Assembly (NCBI GenBank): GCA_964604195.1
Contig: CAZRXW010000008.1
Coordinates: 1-42,850 of the forward strand
Source of the DNA: SSEF01 sp964604195
GTDB taxonomy: Bacteria; Patescibacteriota; Minisyncoccia; Moranbacterales; UBA1568
DNA length: 42,850 nt
Reading direction: 5' to 3'
The notes beneath the pieces were generated by a model, which ran no database searches, had not been told where the DNA came from, and saw only the letters and a list, made by a program, of their open reading frames with translations. Numbering within the stretch: the first letter of the stretch is position 1; every line of letters starts with the position of its first letter. The translations under genes were made by a program, and so were the position numbers. Positions 1-7,968 of this stretch are shown piece after piece.

Positions 1-78
1 CTTCGAATGATCCATGGCCCGGAGGTACCGTGAGTACTTGCCGGGTCTGTTTATTTACCAAAATCATTGGGCTATACG

Positions 79-87
79 TGGTATACT
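79..87 (+). promoter_or_regulatory. Extended -10 promoter candidate for the holin-4-like gene
   Basis: The sequence TGgTATACT is an extended -10 element (TG at 79-80, TATACT at 82-87). No convincing -35 hexamer lies 16-18 bases upstream, which is normal for extended -10 promoters. Transcription would start near 94, giving a leader of about 16 bases before the ATG at 110. This placement argues against the in-frame upstream ATG at 14. It is inferred from sequence only. Confidence 0.42.
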
Positions 88-109
88 AGAGGCACATAAC
101 GTAACGCAT

Positions 110-460
110 ATGCAATTACTCCTTCGTTGGGTGCTCGGTGGCGCAGCTTTTTGGCTGGTAGCCCATTATATGCCAGGGATGAGTATAGCGAGCTGGAAAA
201 CGGCTCTCGTACTGTCGCTCTTGTGGGGACTCCTGGGGTTTACCGTCAAACCTATTCTGGTACTCCTTACGCTCCCGATCAATCTTATTACTTTTGGGCT
301 TTTTACCCTTATCATCAACGGATTTCTCTTGTGGCTCCTTGGGGGGATGATCAAGGGATTTGAAGTAGATACTTTTCTCCACGCTATCGTGGGAGCACTC
401 CTTCTCTCGATACTCATGGCCATCGTCAACTGGGTCTTGGATCAGAAAAATGATGATTAG
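110..460 (+). CDS. Phage-holin-4 / DUF360 (YvlD-like) small membrane protein
   Basis: A 116-residue, almost wholly hydrophobic protein with about four membrane segments. It shows the family pattern of an N-terminal segment ending in a PGM motif, a central KPILVLLTLPINLITFG stretch, and a C-terminal GF-x-V turn before the last helix. Members are widespread inner-membrane proteins of unknown role; the holin name comes from similarity and does not imply phage origin. The open frame extends back to an ATG at 14, but those extra 32 residues are not hydrophobic, lie over a likely promoter, and are not part of the usual family length. I therefore start at 110. No Shine-Dalgarno sequence is evident. 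It is the only plus-strand gene before the minus-strand pair that follows, and the two stops converge across about 19 bases. Confidence 0.8.
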   Translation: MQLLLRWVLGGAAFWLVAHYMPGMSIASWKTALVLSLLWGLLGFTVKPILVLLTLPINLITFGLFTLIINGFLLWLLGGMIKGFEVDTFLHAIVGALLLSILMAIVNWVLDQKNDD

Positions 461-479
461 AGGTTCTGAGCTGCCACGA

Positions 480-1157
480 CTAAGGAAGGAGGATGATCAG
501 GATAGTCCCGAGGGTAGTGGTTATAAGGAAGACAGCTACAACAACGACTAAATAGCCTTCTTTGAGAAACCAGGGTTTGTATTGAGACACTCGATCAGTG
601 AGTGTCTCAAGATTTTTGATGAGAGATGGCTCAGTGTAGGCTGGCTTCATAGCGAGGGCCTGATCTTTTTTCGCTATGTTTTGATGCCTTAGTTCGACAA
701 GGGTATCTGGTTTTGATTCAAGGGTGAAAAAACGAAGCATTTTTGACTCCGCCTGTTTGGGATCAAAAAAGAGTTTGATGCAATATGGCTCATTGGGAGA
801 TGTCTTCTGGGGTTTATCGAACCGTGCCACAAAAACATTGTCTGATTGATAGTAACTGCGTTCGAGGACGGTTTCCTCAAGTGCAGTTTGGCAGTCAGCA
901 TCAGCAAGTGTAACGGTGACGCGATCGCCTTTTTTGGGTTCTGGATTGCGGACGAGGAATTCGATTTGTTTGAGCGAGCCTGACTGAGCTAGAAAATGCT
1001 GGGTAATCGATTCTCCCGGAAGAATGGCGATAGGCTCGCCTTTGCTAAAGGTAATAGAAGAGTCACGTAGGGTCCATACTTGGGAAAATTGATGCGAAAG
1101 AGCGAGGAGTATTATTCCGAACAGAAGGAGATAAAAAATTTTGGTACGCTTGGTCAT
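480..1157 (-). CDS. Membrane-anchored extracytoplasmic protein, unknown function
   Basis: A 225-residue protein that I do not recognise as a named family. It has an N-terminal hydrophobic segment (about residues 6-24), a polar middle of about 170 residues, and a second hydrophobic segment near the C-terminus (about 200-222). The middle should therefore sit outside the cytoplasm between two anchors. Alternating hydrophobic strands and two cysteines (one in a DADCQ context, one in EPYCIK) suggest a beta-sandwich, possibly with a disulfide. Its start lies three bases after the stop of the DUF2142-like gene, so the two are very likely co-transcribed. The protein may be an accessory or substrate-binding partner of that membrane enzyme. 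That role is inferred from context only. Confidence 0.6.
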   Translation of the reverse strand: MTKRTKIFYLLLFGIILLALSHQFSQVWTLRDSSITFSKGEPIAILPGESITQHFLAQSGSLKQIEFLVRNPEPKKGDRVTVTLADADCQTALEETVLERSYYQSDNVFVARFDKPQKTSPNEPYCIKLFFDPKQAESKMLRFFTLESKPDTLVELRHQNIAKKDQALAMKPAYTEPSLIKNLETLTDRVSQYKPWFLKEGYLVVVVAVFLITTTLGTILIILLP

Positions 1158-1160
1158 AGG

Positions 1161-2654
1161 CTAAAGGTAGTAACGAAATATGATGGTATTGAAAATAGTG
1201 TGAAGTGTAAAAGCAACCATCAAGAGAAGCCAGAGAGTAATGGTTGGTCGCAGCCAAGACTGTTTCCCGAAATAAGCGAGAAAACTACCGAGTCCAGTGG
1301 TCAAAATGAGAATATGAGCGAGAAGAGTAGGGAGGAAATAGCGACCAGGAGTACCAAGACTCATAGCCATGCCCCCAACTCTGGTGAAGGCTTCCCAATC
1401 GGCTACCCGTACGCCAAGTTGGAGAATAATTATCATTGAGAGAAGAAATAAGACGTTCTTTTGAGAGGGGAGATGTGGTGGGTAGGCTGCCCGTAATTTT
1501 TTAGAGAAAAAGAGTAGGCCGAGACCTAGGCTAGCAATGAACTCGATGAGAAAAATAACTATTGGCACCGATTGAAGAAATGAGCTATTGGTCCAGCTCA
1601 GTATCCCCCAATATGACTCAGATGGCCAAACAGTTTTGTTCCACGAGAGACTTTTTTCGAGGTAGGTGGGCAGTGTAGAGAGTTTCTCAAAGAGGGCCGT
1701 AGCTGAACCAAAAAAGTAAAGTGAGAAGGCAAGCATAATGCTGATGATGCTGAGGAGGGCACTGATCCAGAGTATTCTTTTCTGTTGCTCACTTTTGTCG
1801 CGATAGAATTTTTTCCAGAGCATGGGAACGAAGAGGGGAAGAATCATGATCAGGAGGAGGGTTCCAGTGGCCTTGGTATAAATGGCTGCAGTAAGAGTAA
1901 GGAGGAAGGCGATCGTATTGGGCTTGGTAAAACCATCTCGCACAATACGAGCAGCAAGATAGGTAAAGAGAAAATAGAGAGGGATGAGGAGAACGTCGTA
2001 GTTGATTTGACTGAGATAGAGAGCGAGTTTTGGTTGGAAAGCTATTATGGCAGTTACGAGGAGACTGATTGGTGACGAGAAACCAATAGTGCGAGCAGTA
2101 AGGTAGGCGAAGAATATGGCGATAGTACCGAGGATTACCGAGAAGAGGCGAATAAGGTAAAAACGAGTCAGAATGGAGTCGTCGGCAAAAAACCGTTCTA
2201 TGAGTGAGGCGATAGAGTGATAGAGGGTGGTACTCGTGACAGCATCGGGGGTGTATTTTCCACTGATAAAGTTGGCTACTGACCAAGATCTGGAATTAAT
2301 GCCGGGCTCATTGAGACCAACTGAAGATTGAGAGAATCGAGTTGTATTGTAGTCTTCGGAGCGAAGGAGATGATTGTCAGTAGCACGGGCTGTTTCTCGA
2401 ATTTCCTCCGAAAATCGGTAGGTTGAGAGATCGTTCTTGTTTTGACTTCCGATAAGTGGCACGGGGTCCTTGATATACTCTCGGTATGGTTCAGCGATAA
2501 GCTGTATAGAGTTGTAGTGTCTGGCCTCATCTTGGCCAGTAAAAATTGGCTGTAATACAGCCAAAAAAATGCCTTGACAAAAATATGCAATAAGGATAAT
2601 TCCTAAAATAATTTTAGGAATTCTTGAGAATTGCGAAAAAGAATGTAAGACCAT
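1161..2654 (-). CDS. Polytopic membrane protein, DUF2142-like (predicted GT-C glycosyltransferase)
   Basis: A 497-residue integral membrane protein with about ten hydrophobic segments. After the first segment comes an acidic GQDEARHY motif, at the position where GT-C enzymes and DUF2142 proteins carry their conserved Asp-Glu pair in the first outer loop. A later QINYDVLL segment resembles the DUF2142 N-x-D-x-L signature. The family is generally thought to transfer sugars from polyprenyl-phosphate donors on the outer membrane face, but few members are characterised. It is the first gene of a two-gene minus-strand unit, with the anchored 225-residue protein three bases downstream. No Shine-Dalgarno sequence precedes the ATG. 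It could instead be a polymerase-like protein; the exact family needs a profile search. Confidence 0.68.
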   Translation of the reverse strand: MVLHSFSQFSRIPKIILGIILIAYFCQGIFLAVLQPIFTGQDEARHYNSIQLIAEPYREYIKDPVPLIGSQNKNDLSTYRFSEEIRETARATDNHLLRSEDYNTTRFSQSSVGLNEPGINSRSWSVANFISGKYTPDAVTSTTLYHSIASLIERFFADDSILTRFYLIRLFSVILGTIAIFFAYLTARTIGFSSPISLLVTAIIAFQPKLALYLSQINYDVLLIPLYFLFTYLAARIVRDGFTKPNTIAFLLTLTAAIYTKATGTLLLIMILPLFVPMLWKKFYRDKSEQQKRILWISALLSIISIMLAFSLYFFGSATALFEKLSTLPTYLEKSLSWNKTVWPSESYWGILSWTNSSFLQSVPIVIFLIEFIASLGLGLLFFSKKLRAAYPPHLPSQKNVLFLLSMIIILQLGVRVADWEAFTRVGGMAMSLGTPGRYFLPTLLAHILILTTGLGSFLAYFGKQSWLRPTITLWLLLMVAFTLHTIFNTIIFRYYL

Positions 2655-2667
2655 AAATCTATTTCAC

Positions 2668-2696
2668 AGTATGAAGAGGCTTTATATATTTGTCTA
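2668..2696 (-). promoter_or_regulatory. Weak promoter candidate for the DUF2142-like unit
   Basis: Read on the minus strand, TAGACA and CATACT are separated by 17 bases, and the ATG at 2654 follows after about 13 bases. Both hexamers are imperfect, so this is only a candidate. It would sit back to back with the stronger plus-strand promoter at 2703-2731. Confidence 0.25.
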
Positions 2697-2702
2697 TTAA
2701 CC

Positions 2703-2731
2703 TTGTTGGATATCCTTATTACAAGTATACT
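2703..2731 (+). promoter_or_regulatory. Sigma-70-like promoter upstream of the flippase
   Basis: TTGTTG (2703-2708) and TATACT (2726-2731) are separated by exactly 17 bases, and a second TATAAT follows at 2732-2737. Start near 2738 would give a leader of about 20 bases to the ATG at 2758. The same TTGTTG/17-base layout occurs at 23107-23135. It probably drives the plus-strand run 2758-11076. Confidence 0.5.
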
Positions 2732-2757
2732 TATAATGGCTAATTAAAGCCATTTTT

Positions 2758-4035
2758 ATGGATTTTGCTGGTATCAAAAAGTCTTCAGTATCGCTTTTGC
2801 TTCGGTCCTACAAAAAATTTTTTGGGGGAGAAATGAGTGATGCAGTAAAAGTTTTTTTTGCCCATCTTTCTTGGTCGTTCTTTGGAGCCTTTATTGCAGG
2901 TGGGGTTTTATTTCTTGCTAGTATTTTAGCTGGAAGAGCTTTAGGACCTCATGACTTCGGAATTTATAACTCTGTAGTTTCTTTGGCGGTAAGCTTATCA
3001 GTGTTTTTTCTGTTGGGAATTGATATTTCTGCTATTCGTTTTTTGTCAGACGAAAAATACCGGCCTATCTTTGGTGGGATTATGACCGGGTCAGTACTGT
3101 TTGTGTCTCTTATTGGAATGTTTATGGCTTGGGCTACCTATTTTGCTAATGAAAAATTCCAGGTGAGTAGCCATTATTATTTTGTGGTGGTAGTAGCGTT
3201 TATAATTGCATTTAGGAATCTGTTTAATGGATTTTTAAGATCTTTTGGATATATTGTTGAACAAAGCTTTTTAAAAATAATTGACGGTATTTTTGTTCTT
3301 TTCTTTGTATTTTTTGGATACTACCTATTTTCTTTTGAGAGCTCTGATATTTATTTATATGGTCTAATCTGGGGAGGGATATTTTTTTTGGTAGGGGCAT
3401 CATTTCTACTTAGGGGTGAATTTAAGCCAAATCCTAAGGCTATTTTGACGAGGGATTTTTTACTCTACAACAAAAGCACACTGATCATATATGTGTGTGC
3501 TATGGGAGGGTTTATAGATAAGTTTTTGATTGGAAAGTATATTGGTCTTACGGAATTGGGAATATATAGTGCTTATTATATAGCTTCTCACGCAATATTC
3601 TCTGAAATCATTGCAGCCTTTATGAATGTATTCTGGCCTACGGTGATTAGTCAGTATTATTCTATTGGTGAAATTTTAAAAAAGATTGATAAAGTATTTT
3701 TGTTTTTATCCGTCCCAGCTGCCATTTCTATATTTGTAATAGTAAATCTATTTTTTTCTTTCTTTGGAAGTGCTTACGCGACAGATTATTCTCTGGCCCT
3801 ATTATTTTCTATCAATACTTTTTTGGGAGCTGTCTACTCAGTCTATGTCAGTCTCTTAAGTATTAATTATGTTAAAATCACCATGTATCTTAGCATTATG
3901 TTGTACGGAATGTATCCATTATCAATAATAATTTTTAGAGATGTCGAAGGTTATCTGGTTACTCAAATATTATTGCAGATACTCGCCTTCCTCTTTGTTA
4001 GAAGATCTCTAAAACAATCACTATGTGTGGTATAA
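2758..4035 (+). CDS. Wzx-type oligosaccharide flippase (MOP superfamily)
   Basis: A 425-residue protein with about 12 hydrophobic segments in the layout of polysaccharide export flippases. Near the N-terminus it has the usual RALGPHDFGIYNSV segment after the first membrane helix, and GKYIGLTELGIYSAYY in the middle repeat. Members flip undecaprenyl-pyrophosphate-linked repeat units across the inner membrane. The first ATG (2758) follows a promoter. An internal ATG at 2833 is preceded closely by a purine-rich GGGGGAG and would drop a short polar N-terminus, so the start is not settled. The last 13 bases overlap the start of asnB-1. The final 15 or so codons lie inside the 1,155-bp direct repeat, so the C-terminus may not be the ancestral one. 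The gene is strongly AT-rich. Confidence 0.88.
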   Translation: MDFAGIKKSSVSLLLRSYKKFFGGEMSDAVKVFFAHLSWSFFGAFIAGGVLFLASILAGRALGPHDFGIYNSVVSLAVSLSVFFLLGIDISAIRFLSDEKYRPIFGGIMTGSVLFVSLIGMFMAWATYFANEKFQVSSHYYFVVVVAFIIAFRNLFNGFLRSFGYIVEQSFLKIIDGIFVLFFVFFGYYLFSFESSDIYLYGLIWGGIFFLVGASFLLRGEFKPNPKAILTRDFLLYNKSTLIIYVCAMGGFIDKFLIGKYIGLTELGIYSAYYIASHAIFSEIIAAFMNVFWPTVISQYYSIGEILKKIDKVFLFLSVPAAISIFVIVNLFFSFFGSAYATDYSLALLFSINTFLGAVYSVYVSLLSINYVKITMYLSIMLYGMYPLSIIIFRDVEGYLVTQILLQILAFLFVRRSLKQSLCVV

Positions 4036-5143
4036 ATGGCTTTAACTTTAAAGATCAGGATCTCCTTCAGGCAATGAATGGGGCCATTCGTCATCGCGGA
4101 CCGGATGATGCTGGCCAATATTTGTCTAGTGATGTTTCGCTTGGGCATACTCGATTATCAATTATTGATCTTAGCACTGCTGGACATCAGCCGATGGAAT
4201 ATACTCATGAGAGCAAGAAGATTGTCGTAGTTTTTAACGGGGAAATATACAATTATCAGGAAATTCGTAAAGACCTTCAAGGCAGGGGATTTTCATTTAG
4301 CTCTTCGTCAGATACAGAGGTTCTGGCTGCTGCATATTGTGCTTACGGCGAAGAATGTGTCCAGAAATTTAATGGCATGTGGTCCTTCTGTATCTATGAT
4401 CTTGAGAAAGAGATCTTATTTTGCTCTCGAGATAGATTTGGGAAGAAACCATTCTACTATTATTTCCATGAGGGGAAGTTTATTTTTAGTTCTGAACTGA
4501 AAGCTATTTTGGAACATAAGTCATTGAACATTAATACCGAAAGTAATATTAATCCTGAGGCCGTAGATCTCTATTTTTCTTTAGGTTTTATCCCTGCCCC
4601 ATTGTCTATTTATTGCAATGTATTCAAGTTGGAAGCGCGTCACAATCTCGTCTTTGATTTAACGACGAGATCCCTAAAAACATATCAATACTATTTTCTT
4701 CCATCATATCAACCTTGCTATGACCGGAAAAAATTGGTAGCTGAAGGACGAAAAATATTGGCTGACGCCGTAAAGATTAGGATGCGCTCCGATGTTCCGG
4801 TAGGGGCCTTTCTAAGTGGCGGACTTGATAGTTCTACAGTAGTAGGCATGATGAAGAATTATACAGATATCAGTAAATTGCATACTTTTTCTATTGGTTT
4901 TGATGGGAAGTATGATGAGACCCCATACATTAATATTGTTAAAGATCATTTTAAGACTGAGCATCATCACGAATATTTTTGTGAGGAGGACTTTGAAAAA
5001 CTCCTCGATCAATACATTTTTTGTTACGATGAACCGTTCGGTGATTTTGGTGGTTTTCCAACACTGAAAGTGTCTCAGCTCGCAAAGGAAAAAGTTACTG
5101 TTGTTCTGACAGGCGATGGGGGAGATGAGATATTTGGTGGGTA
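3989..5143. repeat. Perfect 1,155-bp direct repeat, copy 1
   Basis: Every base from 3989 to 5143 matches 7945-9099 at an offset of 3,956, as checked by eye along the whole length. The identity starts 34 bases before the asnB-1 ATG and stops at the third base of the codon for Tyr374 (TAC here, TAT in copy 2). It covers the glutaminase domain and the first part of the synthetase domain. No inverted ends, transposase or target-site duplication is visible at the edges. Confidence 0.97.
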
Positions 5144-5867
5144 CTTGAATCATGTAACAGGTGTAAGAATGGACATTCTGAATAAAATACCGAAATTCAT
5201 TCGTTGTATGATTTCGCGATTACCGTTTAAGAAAAATCTGTCATCTGTTCTTTCTCTCTATGGATTTAAAGAAGCGTGTAGAGTCTCTCTTAATCCAAAG
5301 AATGAATTTTATGCGCATGCCTTTGAATATGATGGAATCAAACCTTCTGCATATAAAAAATGGAGTAAGATTAATCTCTTGTCCTCTTTGAAGTTTGGAA
5401 ATGGAAGGCTTGGAGAGGCCCTTAGGCTTTATGATTTACTGTATGCATCACTACCAGATCTTTTTTTGACTAAAATTGATAGAGCCAGTATGCTTTTTGG
5501 CCTAGAAACTAGGAGTCCTTTTCTTGACTATCGACTGGCCGAGTTTTCGCAGAGGATACCGACATACTGGAAACAAGATATTGTACGAACAAAAGTACTC
5601 ATGAGGGATATTATTAAGGGATTGATCCCGGAAGAAGTTGTTACGAGGGGGAAGCAGGGGTTCACTCCCCCTTTGGAAAAATGGATTTTGAACGAGAAAT
5701 ATTTCCCTATTATTAAGAGTGGATTGAGTCGATTTACAAAAGGTAGTTATCTAGATTCCTTGTTTAGAAACAAGATTATGAAGGAAAGAAACAGTACGTA
5801 TAATCATTACCTTATCAGATTATTTTTATATGAAAAATGGTTTAGAAGATGGATTGTGACGAAATAG
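4023..5867 (+). CDS. asnB: AsnB-like glutamine-dependent amidotransferase, copy 1
   Basis: A 614-residue class II amidotransferase of the asparagine-synthetase type. The N-terminal nucleophile hydrolase keeps Cys2, the RHRGPDD segment, Arg44 in HTRLS, the FNGEIYN motif (71-77) and SDTE (96-99), so glutamine hydrolysis should be intact. The ATP-pyrophosphatase domain has the SGGLDSS P-loop at 265-271 and GDGGDEIFGGY at 364-374. Residues 1-374 are identical to asnB-2; after that the proteins diverge, apart from a patch around LDYRLAEFSQRIPT. Family members make asparagine, but those in glycan clusters often amidate sugar acids, which fits this context (inference). The start overlaps the flippase by 13 bases and has no Shine-Dalgarno sequence. 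The last codons RWI-x3-stop contain an ATG that could start the next gene. Confidence 0.92.
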   Translation: MCGINGFNFKDQDLLQAMNGAIRHRGPDDAGQYLSSDVSLGHTRLSIIDLSTAGHQPMEYTHESKKIVVVFNGEIYNYQEIRKDLQGRGFSFSSSSDTEVLAAAYCAYGEECVQKFNGMWSFCIYDLEKEILFCSRDRFGKKPFYYYFHEGKFIFSSELKAILEHKSLNINTESNINPEAVDLYFSLGFIPAPLSIYCNVFKLEARHNLVFDLTTRSLKTYQYYFLPSYQPCYDRKKLVAEGRKILADAVKIRMRSDVPVGAFLSGGLDSSTVVGMMKNYTDISKLHTFSIGFDGKYDETPYINIVKDHFKTEHHHEYFCEEDFEKLLDQYIFCYDEPFGDFGGFPTLKVSQLAKEKVTVVLTGDGGDEIFGGYLNHVTGVRMDILNKIPKFIRCMISRLPFKKNLSSVLSLYGFKEACRVSLNPKNEFYAHAFEYDGIKPSAYKKWSKINLLSSLKFGNGRLGEALRLYDLLYASLPDLFLTKIDRASMLFGLETRSPFLDYRLAEFSQRIPTYWKQDIVRTKVLMRDIIKGLIPEEVVTRGKQGFTPPLEKWILNEKYFPIIKSGLSRFTKGSYLDSLFRNKIMKERNSTYNHYLIRLFLYEKWFRRWIVTK

Positions 5868-5881
5868 TAATAGAGAATTTT

Positions 5882-6751
5882 ATGAATGAAAAATTACCGT
5901 GCCCATTTTGTAGTGGATACAACGTTCTTCAAAAGGAAGTCATTGTTTCTTCTTTGAATAGGAAAGAGTACACGCTGTACTCATGTGCATCGTGCTTATT
6001 GCAGTTTTTTACCCCATTAGAATTTGAAGATGTCTATGAAAGTGAGTTGAATGAATCCTACAAGGAATTTCATAAAGGGAGAACAATATTGCCAGATTGG
6101 ACAATAGAACTGGTGAAATTTTTACAGAAGAATAATTTTCAATATAACAGCGGATGTAAAATTTTAGAAATTGGCGCAGGTGATGGGATAAATTTTATTG
6201 CTCTTAATAAGCATTTTGGTGTATTACCGGAAGATTACTATGCTGTAGAGTTGGATAACAAAAGTATTGATGTTTGTAGGAAAAGGGGTATTCGAAACAT
6301 CTTTTCCTGCTACTTTGATAGTGACTTTCTAAATAAAATTAAACAAAATTTTGACATCATTATTATTACGGAGGTGCTTGAACATCAAGTTAAGCCGCGT
6401 GAGTTTCTTGATGTTGCTTTCAGTCTTCTTTCGAGAAATGGGATGCTGATTATTACCGTACCAAATAGCGAAAGGGCGTTTATTCAACAGAGGAGTGAAA
6501 ACGGAGATGTGCCACCCCATCACTTCTTAAGATTCAATAGAGAATTTTTTGTAAGAAATTTTTCTGAGAAGATCATCTATCTAAAGGATTACTGTTTTTC
6601 AAATAAGTCACTGCAAGAGTCGTCAGAAGCTCTGAGTAATTTTTTCTTTAAAACAGAATACTTTTTTATGCTCATGTTGCCAGTAGTGATTGCGTTGAGA
6701 TTTGTAGATAGAATTTGGGGAGAGGGGATTATTGTTGTATTAAGAAAGTAG
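5882..6751 (+). CDS. Zinc-ribbon SAM-dependent methyltransferase
   Basis: A class I methyltransferase of about 289 residues from this start. It opens with a zinc-ribbon-like pair, CPFC then CASC about 30 residues later. The Rossmann core follows, with SAM motif I (ILEIGAGDG) and an IIITEVLEHQVKP segment typical of Methyltransf_11/23 proteins that act on sugars or small acceptors in glycan clusters. The open frame extends back to an ATG at 5849, which would overlap asnB-1 by 19 bases, the same overlap seen between asnB-2 and its downstream gene. I prefer 5882 because the zinc ribbon then sits at the very N-terminus, but 5849 remains possible. Neither ATG has a clear ribosome-binding site. The acceptor is unknown. 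Confidence 0.8.
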   Translation: MNEKLPCPFCSGYNVLQKEVIVSSLNRKEYTLYSCASCLLQFFTPLEFEDVYESELNESYKEFHKGRTILPDWTIELVKFLQKNNFQYNSGCKILEIGAGDGINFIALNKHFGVLPEDYYAVELDNKSIDVCRKRGIRNIFSCYFDSDFLNKIKQNFDIIIITEVLEHQVKPREFLDVAFSLLSRNGMLIITVPNSERAFIQQRSENGDVPPHHFLRFNREFFVRNFSEKIIYLKDYCFSNKSLQESSEALSNFFFKTEYFFMLMLPVVIALRFVDRIWGEGIIVVLRK

Positions 6752-6759
6752 AGGAAACT

Positions 6760-7968
6760 ATGTCTAAAAGACGCCAGTTAACGATCATGGGGTGTTTTTG
6801 GGATTATCACCCATTGTTTAAACTGCTTGATGATATGTATGAATCTAGATTCCTTTCTTTTTACCCACCTGTTTTGAGGGGTGAAATAGAAAAAGAAAAA
6901 ATAGTGAGTCTAGAGGAAGGTGGTAATACATTGATGTTGTGGCCTCTTAAAATAATTTGTCGAACACTACATGTTGTTAGGCAAATATTAGTTTTTAAAC
7001 CTGATATTGTAATTGCGCATCATGATGACGCAAATATCTCTATTCTACCATCCATATTATTTTTCAAATTTTTCTTGCCTAAAAGAAGGCCAAGATTTAT
7101 TCTGTGGATTCGAAATAACCCTATTGGGAATCATAATAGTGGATTTTTTAGCCATCTTGTAAGGTTTTCTTATCAAAATTTATATAAGTTTTCTGATCAG
7201 GTTGTGGTTCAGTGTCAAGATAATTATGATATTGTAATGGAACATTACCCTGTGTTGAAGAGGGTCTTGAAGGTAATTCCCAATGTTTATGATTTAAATA
7301 GAATACAAGCTTTGTCTAAAGCTGATCCTCCAGTGAAATTACGAGAGATTCTCTCTAAGAAAAATTTTATATTTATAACGATTGGAAGATTAACCAATCA
7401 GAAGGGACACAGACATCTTATACGAGCCTTTGCAAAGCTTGTATCGATACACAGTGATGTTATGTTGCTTATTGTTGGAAGTGGTGAATTAAGAGAAAGT
7501 CTAATTAAGTTGGTGAATGATTTAAAGATTGATGGTAGGGTTATTTTCCTTGGGCAACAAGATAATCCATATAGCATCCTTGCGCATTCCGACTGTTTCG
7601 TCTTGAGTTCCTTATATGAAGGTTTCCCAAACGTTATAGTTGAATCGTTAGCCCTCAATATTCCTGTGATTTCTACTAACTGTAAAACTGGTCCAAGAGA
7701 GATACTGGCAATAAATGAGGTTTTTCAGAATGAGAGGAGTATCCAATATACTAAATTTGGTATACTTACACCCCCGATCAACACTTATTCTAGTGATAAT
7801 CTAAAACAAGATATCGATATGAATGATGGAGAAGATCTCCTTTCGGAAGCAATGTATAATCTTTATAAAAATAAGGATCTTCAAAGAAAATATTCATCTG
7901 GTTATCAGAGAGCATCTAATTTTGACGTCAGAAACAAAGGCATATCCTCTTTGTTAGAAGATCTCTAA
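6760..7968 (+). CDS. Family 4 glycosyltransferase (GT-B)
   Basis: A 402-residue retaining-type GT4 enzyme, presumed to add a sugar from a nucleotide donor to the growing lipid-linked glycan at the cytoplasmic membrane face. The C-terminal half has the standard ITIGRLTNQKGH start of the donor-binding domain and the E-x7-E motif in SSLYEGFPNVIVESLA, followed by a TGPREIL segment. The open frame begins at 6715, but AGAGG at 6750-6754 lies five bases before the ATG at 6760 and decides the start; it is one of the few clear Shine-Dalgarno sequences here. The last seven codons and the stop lie inside the second copy of the 1,155-bp repeat, so the C-terminus may have been rewritten by that event. Confidence 0.88.
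   Translation: MSKRRQLTIMGCFWDYHPLFKLLDDMYESRFLSFYPPVLRGEIEKEKIVSLEEGGNTLMLWPLKIICRTLHVVRQILVFKPDIVIAHHDDANISILPSILFFKFFLPKRRPRFILWIRNNPIGNHNSGFFSHLVRFSYQNLYKFSDQVVVQCQDNYDIVMEHYPVLKRVLKVIPNVYDLNRIQALSKADPPVKLREILSKKNFIFITIGRLTNQKGHRHLIRAFAKLVSIHSDVMLLIVGSGELRESLIKLVNDLKIDGRVIFLGQQDNPYSILAHSDCFVLSSLYEGFPNVIVESLALNIPVISTNCKTGPREILAINEVFQNERSIQYTKFGILTPPINTYSSDNLKQDIDMNDGEDLLSEAMYNLYKNKDLQRKYSSGYQRASNFDVRNKGISSLLEDL

Noticed and set aside
1..24. CTTCGAATG resembles the T-loop of a tRNA cut by the window edge
   Set aside because: The closing pair is C-G reversed from the usual G53-C61, the following bases lack a CCA end, and the 5' part is outside the window, so it cannot be supported.
14..109. 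N-terminal extension of the holin-4-like protein from the ATG at 14
   Set aside because: It covers an extended -10 promoter and adds non-hydrophobic residues not typical of the family.
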